From contig CALAZQ010000473.1 in assembly GCA_937926325.1 (NCBI GenBank), positions 1 through 6,920 on the forward strand: a stretch of DNA of 6,920 nt, given 5' to 3'. A program made the position numbers and the translations under genes. Positions 1-5,038 of the stretch are shown one piece after another. Origin of the DNA: an uncultured Planctomycetaceae bacterium. GTDB taxonomy: Bacteria; Planctomycetota; Planctomycetia; Pirellulales; UBA1268. A model generated the notes under the pieces. The model was not told where the DNA came from and did no database searches. It saw nothing but the letters and a program-made list of their open reading frames with translations. Numbering within the stretch: position 1 is the first letter of the stretch; each line of letters opens with the position of its first letter.

Positions 1-225
1 GAGGCTGGCCGGGGGCACCCTGCCTGGCGGGATGCCCGAGTGTTCCAGACCAAGATTCGCCGCAACATCCGGCTGGCTGAGGCGCCGAGTTTCGGCCAGT
101 CCATTTTTGACTATGCGGCCGATTCACACGGAGCGGCCGATTACCGCAGCCTGGCTGCAGAGGTCGCCGCCGCGGTGCTCCCGGCCCGGCAGCCGATCGG
201 CAGCCCACTTGAGCAGGTGGCGTAA
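1..225 (+). CDS. ParA/Soj-family ATPase, C-terminal fragment (5' end outside window)
   Basis: This is the last 74 codons of a ParA/MinD-type P-loop ATPase, open from base 1 to a TAA at 223-225. What is visible is the conserved C-terminal block of Soj/ParA proteins: VFQTKI, then [19 protein letters not shown], then [12 protein letters not shown]. In the family this segment usually reads T-I-P-R-N-x-x-L-x-E-A-P-S-x-G; here R replaces the P of PRN. The Walker A and B motifs would lie upstream and cannot be checked. ParA proteins bind DNA and ATP and act in chromosome or plasmid segregation, usually with ParB. No parB follows on this side: the next gene encodes an exported protein after a 141-base gap. 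The chromosomal setting suggests a Soj-like protein or an orphan ParA, but its partner is not visible. The GTG at base 40 is internal, not a start. Confidence 0.88.
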   Translation, partial: EAGRGHPAWRDARVFQTKIRRNIRLAEAPSFGQSIFDYAADSHGAADYRSLAAEVAAAVLPARQPIGSPLEQVA

Positions 226-277
226 GCCGCAGCACGCGTGGGTTGCCGCGGCGGCCGATGAGCATCGATTTTCAGAT

Positions 278-306
278 TTGGCGGCCGTCGATCCACCTGC
301 AAAACT
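278..306 (+). promoter_or_regulatory. candidate promoter for the exported-protein gene
   Basis: TTGGCG at 278-283 and AAAACT at 301-306 are separated by 17 bases. They match the housekeeping -35 and -10 consensus at 4 and 3 of 6 positions. AAAACTACAT is one of only two clearly AT-rich patches in this gap. A start of transcription near 313 would put the inverted repeat at 315-334 at the very 5' end of the mRNA. The match is weak, and planctomycete promoters are poorly defined, so this is only a candidate. Confidence 0.2.
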
Positions 307-314
307 ACATGGGT

Positions 315-334
315 CAGCGGCAGCCCTGCCGCTG
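315..334 (+). repeat. perfect 9-bp inverted repeat (hairpin) upstream of the exported-protein gene
   Basis: CAGCGGCAG (315-323) and CTGCCGCTG (326-334) are exact reverse complements separated by CC. G-U pairs could extend the stem outward by up to three positions (312-314 with 335-337). In RNA the two-base gap would force the loop open to four or more bases, leaving about 8 strong GC-rich pairs. No T-run follows, so it is not a standard intrinsic terminator for the parA-like gene. It lies 22 bases before the Shine-Dalgarno of the next gene and could be an operator, a 5' mRNA-stabilising hairpin or a Rho-linked element. The role is unknown. Confidence 0.5.
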
Positions 335-356
335 GTTGGCGGCTGGGACAGGATGC

Positions 357-361
357 GGAGG
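357..361 (+). promoter_or_regulatory. Shine-Dalgarno that selects the ATG at 367
   Basis: GGAGG at 357-361 lies 5 bases before ATG 367 but only 2 bases before the adjacent in-frame GTG at 364. The spacing favours ATG 367 as the real start, shortening the protein by one residue. Confidence 0.6.
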
Positions 362-366
362 GCGTG

Positions 367-2139
367 ATGCTGCAGGCAGACAAGGGATTGCGCGGAGTGA
401 AGCAGCTGCTCTGCTGGGTGGCCACAATCGGGCTGCTGCTGGCCGGCGGTGGCTGGGTGCGGGCAGACGACGGCTTCCGGAAGCTCGGGCCGGGTGTCCT
501 CACGGTGGTTCCACCCGACCGTTCGGTCGATGACGTCTCGCAGCGGTTCGACCTGCATGAACTGGCCCAGGGCCGGGGCGAAGCCTGGGATCCTGACCAT
601 GCCCCGTCGCACGAAACCTTGATCGGCATGGCCCGGGATCGGCAGTTCCTGCGGGATATCTGGTGCCTTGAGTTTGCCTACAAGCCGCCACGCACAATCG
701 AGGTCGAGGTGCCCGGTGAGGGCCTCACCCGGCAGCGGGAGCGGGTTTGGTACCTGGTCTATCGGGTACGAAATCTGTTGCCCGTCGACGGGGGAAAAGA
801 CGATCTGTCGCAGCCCGGCTCGGGCCGCCGGATTGTCTTTCCCAAAGACGAGAAGGGCCGCGAGGATCTCACCAGCCCACAGACCCAGCCGGTCAATCTG
901 CCGATCACGTTTGAGCCGCAGTTCATCTTCGAAACCCACGAAGCCCTCACCCGCTCCGAGGGCCTGCTGGAGCATCGTGATTTTCTCGATCGGCTGGTGC
1001 CGACGGCGCTCGAGCCGATCAGCCGACGGGAAGGGATTCCACTCGATCAGCTTCACGACAGCGTCAGCATTGCCGGGCGACCGATCCAGCCCGGAGAGGA
1101 ACGCTGGGGGGTGGCGGTCTGGGAGCAGGTCGATCCCCGCATCGATTTCTTCACCATCTTTGCCTACGGCCTCACCAATTCGCTGAGATGGCGGCATGAT
1201 GCCGAACTGGTCACCGACATCGAGCACGCCCCGAAGTATGAGCGGCGGCAACTCGAGTGCCTGCGGCTCGACTTCTACCACCCCGGCGATGGCATCGGCG
1301 ACACCGCTGATGATGTGCAGTTGGCCCATGCCGGGATGTTCGAGCAGCTTGCCCTCGGCTCGCGGCTGTTGGAAGCAGCCAGCCGGGCCGAGCTGACCCG
1401 GGCCGAGCATATTCAGGGCGTGCGGCAACTGGGCGTGCGTTGGCAGGACTTTCTCGAACCCGAAGAGAAGGGGCAGGAGTGGCAGGGCGGTGCCGGTCTG
1501 GCACCCGTGGAGCTGTTTGCCGCCACCCTGGCCAAGGTTGAGGATCCGGCTGAACGCGAGACCCTGGTGCGGGCCTTTCTGGGTGAGCAGGCGATCGGCT
1601 GGATGGAAGAACTGGTGCGGGCGGTCGCCGGGCCGGTGTCACCTGAGGACGATGCCCGCCGGCGGGCGGCACTCGCCGCGGTCGATTTGACGCCTGAGAA
1701 AATGCTCGAGTCACCCCTCGTCGGCTTTGCGACCATCATCCGCAGCCTCGAGGCCGCCCCGGACATGGCGACCCGCCGCAAGGAAGCGACCCGGTTTTTC
1801 GGGCCGGCCGCCCGGCGGGTCGACGACATCGCCCACGAGGTGGCCATCGCCCGGACTGCAGCCCTGTTGAAACTGTTGGGGGTGGACGAGGTTGCCCTGC
1901 AGCAGGTGGGCGTTCGCCGGGCTCTCGAGTTCATCCTACCGAACCTCACCACGGCCGCGAATCCGGCTGAGGACGACCCCGGCCGGGTGGTGCCCCGCGA
2001 CGAGGACGAACTGCAGCAGTTGCTGCGGGGCCTGTTCGGTCACGAGGGGCCAGAGCTGTTCGAGCGGGCCGAACAGGCGACGGAGGGTGAAGACTATCGC
2101 TGGCTCTTCCGCGAGACCCGGCGGAAGGATATTCTGTAG
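367..2139 (+). CDS. exported protein of unknown function, probably planctomycete-specific
   Basis: The gene encodes 590 residues ending at TAG 2137-2139; an alternative GTG start lies one codon upstream. I do not recognise a named family. Residues 1-33 form a standard Sec signal peptide: basic K6, R9 and K12, a hydrophobic core at about 14-29, and a V-R-A cleavage site before DDGF. There is no lipobox cysteine and no later membrane segment, so the product should be soluble outside the inner membrane. The mature part has only two cysteines (C100 in DIWCLEF and C298 in LECLRL). Recognisable patches are [15 protein letters not shown] with [10 protein letters not shown] (about 95-140), the block [25 protein letters not shown] (about 240-270), and an acidic loop [10 protein letters not shown] (307-316). 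The C-terminal 250 residues are rich in charged residues and probably helical. No catalytic motif is evident. The WYLVYRV and DPRIDFF blocks resemble, from memory, hypothetical proteins of Planctomycetes. It stands alone between the parA-like gene and rpmA; codon use is like its neighbours, with no sign of transfer. Confidence 0.85.
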   Translation: MLQADKGLRGVKQLLCWVATIGLLLAGGGWVRADDGFRKLGPGVLTVVPPDRSVDDVSQRFDLHELAQGRGEAWDPDHAPSHETLIGMARDRQFLRDIWCLEFAYKPPRTIEVEVPGEGLTRQRERVWYLVYRVRNLLPVDGGKDDLSQPGSGRRIVFPKDEKGREDLTSPQTQPVNLPITFEPQFIFETHEALTRSEGLLEHRDFLDRLVPTALEPISRREGIPLDQLHDSVSIAGRPIQPGEERWGVAVWEQVDPRIDFFTIFAYGLTNSLRWRHDAELVTDIEHAPKYERRQLECLRLDFYHPGDGIGDTADDVQLAHAGMFEQLALGSRLLEAASRAELTRAEHIQGVRQLGVRWQDFLEPEEKGQEWQGGAGLAPVELFAATLAKVEDPAERETLVRAFLGEQAIGWMEELVRAVAGPVSPEDDARRRAALAAVDLTPEKMLESPLVGFATIIRSLEAAPDMATRRKEATRFFGPAARRVDDIAHEVAIARTAALLKLLGVDEVALQQVGVRRALEFILPNLTTAANPAEDDPGRVVPRDEDELQQLLRGLFGHEGPELFERAEQATEGEDYRWLFRETRRKDIL

Positions 2140-2220
2140 GGCTTCGAGCGGTAGCCCGGGCAGAACGTCCGGCAGGCTGCCAGCGCCAATTCAGACCAGC
2201 CAGCGAGCGAGGAAACAGCA

Positions 2221-2472
2221 ATGGCCCATAAAAAAGGACAGGGATCGAGCCGAAATGGTCGCGATTCCAACGCCCAGCGTCGGGGGGTGAAGCGGTTTGG
2301 CGGCCAGGCCGTGCGGGCCGGGAACATTCTGGTTCGTCAGGTCGGCACCCGGTTTCATCCCGGCGCGAACGTCGGCATGGGCACCGACTACACCCTCTTT
2401 GCCCTCAGCGACGGTGTGGTTCGGTTCGACCGTGAGGGTCGCCGGGTGAATGTCGATCTGGCCGCCGGCTGA
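2221..2472 (+). CDS. rpmA: 50S ribosomal protein bL27
   Basis: The 83-residue product matches bL27 over its whole length: [19 protein letters not shown] at the N-terminus, [19 protein letters not shown], the [18 protein letters not shown] core, and a DGVVRFDR end. In the ribosome the N-terminal arm of bL27 reaches the peptidyl-transferase centre and helps position the tRNA ends. The protein starts directly with the mature MAHKKG form, without the cleavable leader seen in Firmicutes. RQVGTRF has V where RQRGT is common. GAGGA at 2209-2213, 7 bases before the ATG, supports the start. rplU (bL21), which very often directly precedes rpmA, is absent; the gene upstream, 81 bases away, encodes the exported protein. 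obgE follows after 251 bases, a common order in bacteria. Confidence 0.97.
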   Translation: MAHKKGQGSSRNGRDSNAQRRGVKRFGGQAVRAGNILVRQVGTRFHPGANVGMGTDYTLFALSDGVVRFDREGRRVNVDLAAG

Positions 2473-2482
2473 CGTTGGCTGC

Positions 2483-2503
2483 TCGACGCTGGGGCCAGCT
2501 CGA
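2483..2503 (+). repeat. small hairpin just after rpmA, possible weak terminator or processing site
   Basis: Eleven bases after the rpmA stop, TCGA-c-GCTGG (2483-2492) can pair with CCAGC-TCGA (2495-2503), with one bulged C at 2487 and a very short loop, which would in practice open to four bases. No T-run follows, so an intrinsic terminator is not supported; it may mark the 3' end of an rpmA transcript or do nothing. The rest of the 251-base gap (2504-2723) is rich in C and T on this strand. It holds no convincing gene, promoter or longer repeat that I can see. Confidence 0.3.
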
Positions 2504-2723
2504 AAGTGACCGCCTTGCTTTCTCGGGTTTTCTCTGGAGCCACTTCGGCCGCACCGGGGCGGGCTCATGCCATCTCGCCGGACGTTCTCTCCGGGCATCC
2601 TGCCCTCCGCTCACTCGACGGAAACTTCCCTTCGCCATCCGGGCTGCGGTCAGTTTCCGACGCCGCTCGATTGGCATGGGCCCGCCCCTCACCGCTTGAA
2701 CACCGAAAAGAACCGGCTGTCTT

Positions 2724-3722
2724 GTGTTTGTTGATCGCGCTCAGGTCGAGGTCGTTGCCGGCAATGGCGGCAACGGCATCGTCAGTTTTCGTCGCGAGAA
2801 GTATGTCGCCCGCGGCGGCCCCGACGGGGGCGATGGTGGCCACGGCGGTAGCGTGATCCTGCGGGCCGAGGCGGGCGTCGATTCGCTGGCTGGTCTGGCC
2901 CATCGGAAACAGTGGCGGGCTGAGCACGGCCAGGCTGGCGGTCCGCACAACCGCCAGGGCCGCTCGGCCCGTGACCTGACGCTGCTGGTGCCACCGGGCA
3001 CGATCGTCATCGACGAGGGAACCGGACTTGAGATCAAGGACCTCGCCCGGGTGGGAGATCAAATAGTTGCTGCCAAGGGCGGCCGGGGTGGCCGGGGCAA
3101 TGTCCACTTCAAGTCGTCGGTGAACCGGGCCCCCCGCGAGTCCACCGCTGGTCAACCGGGCGAGTCGCGGCGACTGACCCTGGAACTCAAGGTGATTGCC
3201 GATGTGGGCCTGGTCGGCCTGCCCAATGCCGGCAAGAGCACCCTCTTGTCGCGGCTCTCCCGGGCCCGGCCCGAGATCGCCAACTATGCCTTCACCACCA
3301 AAGCGCCGATGCTCGGGCTGGTGCAGGTGTCGCCCGACCGCAGCTTTGTGCTGGCCGACCTGCCGGGGCTGATCGAGGGGGCCCATGCCGGGGTCGGCCT
3401 CGGCCACGAGTTCCTTCGGCATGTCGAGCGGGCGGGCATTCTGGTGCATGTCGTCGAGCCGCTGCCGGCCGATGGCAGCGACCCGGTGGCCAACTATCGG
3501 CAGATCAGGCAGGAACTGCGGCTGTATGATGAACTGTTGGCGGTGAGGCCCGAAACTGTTGTGGTCAGCAAGGCCGAACTGCCGGGGGCCGACGAGGTCC
3601 GGGAGCGGCTGGCGGCCGAGACGGGGCTCAACGTGCTGGCCGTCAGTGCCGTCACGGGGCAGGGACTCGACCGCCTGCTGGCTGCGGTGACGCGGCTGCT
3701 CGATCAGGCTGCCGAAAATTGA
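2724..3722 (+). CDS. obgE: Obg/CgtA-family GTPase for 50S ribosome assembly
   Basis: This 332-residue protein is a standard-length Obg without the extra C-terminal OCT domain. Residues 1-158 are the glycine-rich Obg fold (MFVDRAQVEVVAGNGG, then VSFRREKYVARGGPDGG, later KGGRGGRGN). The G domain follows: G1 GLPNAGKST at 165-173, switch I YAFTT at 188-192, G3 DLPGLIEG at 212-219 and G5 SAVTG at 308-312. The G4 motif, normally NKxD, reads SKAE at 282-285, so the two residues that usually read the guanine base are replaced while the lysine is kept. Obg binds late 50S precursors, and slow GTP hydrolysis links assembly to growth and ppGpp levels. GTG 2724 is the start because it begins the family's MFVDR N-terminus; there is no clear Shine-Dalgarno in front of it. 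It lies 251 bases after rpmA and 16 bases before coaX. Confidence 0.96.
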   Translation: MFVDRAQVEVVAGNGGNGIVSFRREKYVARGGPDGGDGGHGGSVILRAEAGVDSLAGLAHRKQWRAEHGQAGGPHNRQGRSARDLTLLVPPGTIVIDEGTGLEIKDLARVGDQIVAAKGGRGGRGNVHFKSSVNRAPRESTAGQPGESRRLTLELKVIADVGLVGLPNAGKSTLLSRLSRARPEIANYAFTTKAPMLGLVQVSPDRSFVLADLPGLIEGAHAGVGLGHEFLRHVERAGILVHVVEPLPADGSDPVANYRQIRQELRLYDELLAVRPETVVVSKAELPGADEVRERLAAETGLNVLAVSAVTGQGLDRLLAAVTRLLDQAAEN

Positions 3723-3738
3723 GGGGAGGCGGGCGACG

Positions 3739-4563
3739 ATGGCGACGACTCAGCATGCCCAGGGCGGTTGTGCCCCGACACTGGTGGTGGCCGATGTTGG
3801 CAACTCGCGGATCAAACTGGCGGTCGTGACCAAGACCACCACGGGGCTGCCCCAGATTGAGCAGCGGCATGACCTCGACAGTCACAGCTTTGGCTGCAAT
3901 GAGTTCGAGGGCTGGCTGATGACAGCGGCACCGGCCGATGTCACGGTTTCGATCGCCAGCGTCTACGATGCCGCCGCCGCCCGGTTGGAGGCGGCGATCG
4001 CTGGGCTGAGTGCTACCCGCCACCGGCCGGTCCGCCAGCGGCGGATACGGTTTGCTGATCTGCCGATTGTGGTCGATCTGGCCGAGCCGGAACGGGTCGG
4101 GATTGATCGCCTGGCGGCGGCCGCGGCTGCCTGCCAACTCAAGGGGGCGGGCCGGGGCTGCGTGGTGATCGACTGTGGAACGGCGGCGTCGGTCGATGCC
4201 GTCTCGGCCGACTGCCGATTTTTGGGTGGGGCGATCCTGCCGGGGCCGGCCCTGATGGCCCGGTCGCTGGCGGATGGCACCAGCCTGTTGCCTGAGGTGG
4301 CGGCCTTGGGCGAAACACCCCCTCCCGCCATGCCGGGGCGATCGACGAGTGAGGCGATCGCGGCCGGCGTCGGCTATGGAATTCGTGGCGGCGTTGTCAG
4401 GCTGGTCGCGGAGGCCCGCCACGCGGTCGGCGACAATGCCGAGGTATTCCTCACCGGGGGCTGGCGGGCTGCTGTCCATGGAGAGCTTGCCGGTGCCGTC
4501 GAGATGCCCGATCTGGTGTTGGCCGGCATTGGTCTGGCGGCGATGCGGCCTGCGGGCGAGTGA
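3739..4563 (+). CDS. coaX: type III pantothenate kinase (CoaX)
   Basis: The 274-residue product belongs to the ASKHA-fold type III pantothenate kinases. These phosphorylate pantothenate with ATP in the first step of coenzyme A synthesis, need a monovalent cation, and are not inhibited by CoA. Visible motifs are the phosphate-binding DVGNSRIK (D19-K26), PERVGIDR with the catalytic-type D123 followed by R124, IDCGTAASVDAV (144-155), FLGGAILPG (161-169), the TSEAIAAGVGYG block (203-214) and a late LTGG. Family members often have GTATTxD; here it is GTAASVD. The length is in the usual range of about 250-275 residues, with roughly 12 extra residues before the first strand. GGGAGG at 3724-3729, 9 bases before the ATG, is the strongest Shine-Dalgarno in the window. 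The 16-base gap to obgE suggests co-transcription. Why a CoA gene sits among ribosome genes is not shown by the sequence. Confidence 0.94.
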   Translation: MATTQHAQGGCAPTLVVADVGNSRIKLAVVTKTTTGLPQIEQRHDLDSHSFGCNEFEGWLMTAAPADVTVSIASVYDAAAARLEAAIAGLSATRHRPVRQRRIRFADLPIVVDLAEPERVGIDRLAAAAAACQLKGAGRGCVVIDCGTAASVDAVSADCRFLGGAILPGPALMARSLADGTSLLPEVAALGETPPPAMPGRSTSEAIAAGVGYGIRGGVVRLVAEARHAVGDNAEVFLTGGWRAAVHGELAGAVEMPDLVLAGIGLAAMRPAGE

Positions 4564-4630
4564 TGCGTTTTTCGCCCGCTGTCGGGTAGACTCTGCGAAG
4601 ATCCTGAAAACTCTCCCCCCGTTGCAGCCC

Positions 4631-5038
4631 GTGACCGATTCCGCCCCCTCCGCAGTCCGTCAGAATCCCCGGGGCCATGACCTCGCACTGGCGATTGCCC
4701 GGGTGCTCGAGGAGACCCGGGGTCGCGACATCCGGGTGCTCGATCTCAGGAAGGTCACCGAGGTCTTCGATTACTTCGTGTTGGCAACCGGTTCCAGTCG
4801 CCGCCAGATGCATGCCCTGGCCGATGAGGTCGAACGGGTCATCAAAGACGAGTTCGGTGACACCAAACGGGGCATTGAGGGCTACGACGAGAGCCGCTGG
4901 ATCGTGCTCGACTACGGCGACGTCGTGGTGCATCTGTTCGATGCCGACGCCCGGGAGTACTGGGACCTCGAGCAGCTCTGGAGCGATGCGGTGCCGGTCG
5001 AACTGCCGGCAGCGGCCGAGGGTGGGTCACCAGCGTGA
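4631..5038 (+). CDS. rsfS: ribosomal silencing factor RsfS (Iojap family)
   Basis: The 135-residue product matches the RsfS/Iojap domain: IRVLDLRKVTEVFDYFVLATG (34-54), SSRRQMHALADEV, GIEGYDESRWIVLDYGDVVVHLF, and REYWDLEQLWSDA near the end. RsfS binds uL14 on the 50S subunit and blocks joining with the 30S, lowering translation under starvation. The first 16 residues are not part of the domain. The start is uncertain: GTG 4631 gives a family-like length, while the in-frame TTG 4622 would add three residues. Neither has a Shine-Dalgarno. Reading upstream of these in the same frame runs into coaX and is not coding. The gene lies 67 bases after coaX, and its stop overlaps the probable argS start. 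The AT-rich TAGACT at 4587-4592 could be a -10 element, but no good -35 is present. Confidence 0.92.
   Translation: MTDSAPSAVRQNPRGHDLALAIARVLEETRGRDIRVLDLRKVTEVFDYFVLATGSSRRQMHALADEVERVIKDEFGDTKRGIEGYDESRWIVLDYGDVVVHLFDADAREYWDLEQLWSDAVPVELPAAAEGGSPA
5021..5026 (+). promoter_or_regulatory. probable ribosome binding site for argS inside the rsfS end
   Basis: GGTGGG at 5021-5026 lies 8 bases before GTG 5035, a good spacing, but 14 bases before ATG 5041. It favours the GTG start and its overlap with the rsfS stop codon. The match to GGAGG is imperfect. Confidence 0.35.

Noticed and set aside
256..272. CGATG / CATCG inverted repeat followed by ATTTT after the parA-like gene
   Set aside because: A 5-bp stem with a two-base loop is too weak to call a terminator, despite the short T-run.
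124..1428. 434-codon open frame on the minus strand opposite the exported-protein gene
   Set aside because: Its translation is low in recognisable motifs and runs across the parA end, the gap and the middle of the signal-peptide gene; the + strand reading has a Shine-Dalgarno, a signal peptide and plausible folded blocks.
2139..2157. Hairpin GGGCT / AGCCC right after the exported-protein gene
   Set aside because: The stem is only 5 bp with a 9-base loop and no T-run follows, so it does not support a terminator call.
2475..2856. Two overlapping + strand open frames in the rpmA-obgE gap (2475-2699 and 2506-2856)
   Set aside because: Both give arginine- and serine-rich translations with no motif and no ribosome-binding site, and the second runs out of frame into obgE; nothing favours either as a gene.
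2565..3449. 294-codon open frame on the minus strand opposite obgE
   Set aside because: It mirrors the glycine-rich Obg coding sequence, and obgE itself is unmistakable on the + strand.
4587..4592. TAGACT as a -10 promoter element before rsfS
   Set aside because: It matches TATAAT at four positions, but no acceptable -35 sits 16-18 bases upstream, so it is noted only within the rsfS entry.
4274..4630. Upstream extension of the rsfS frame into coaX
   Set aside because: The extension would overlap nearly 300 bases of conserved coaX out of frame, and its translation has no resemblance to RsfS; the true start is near 4622-4631.
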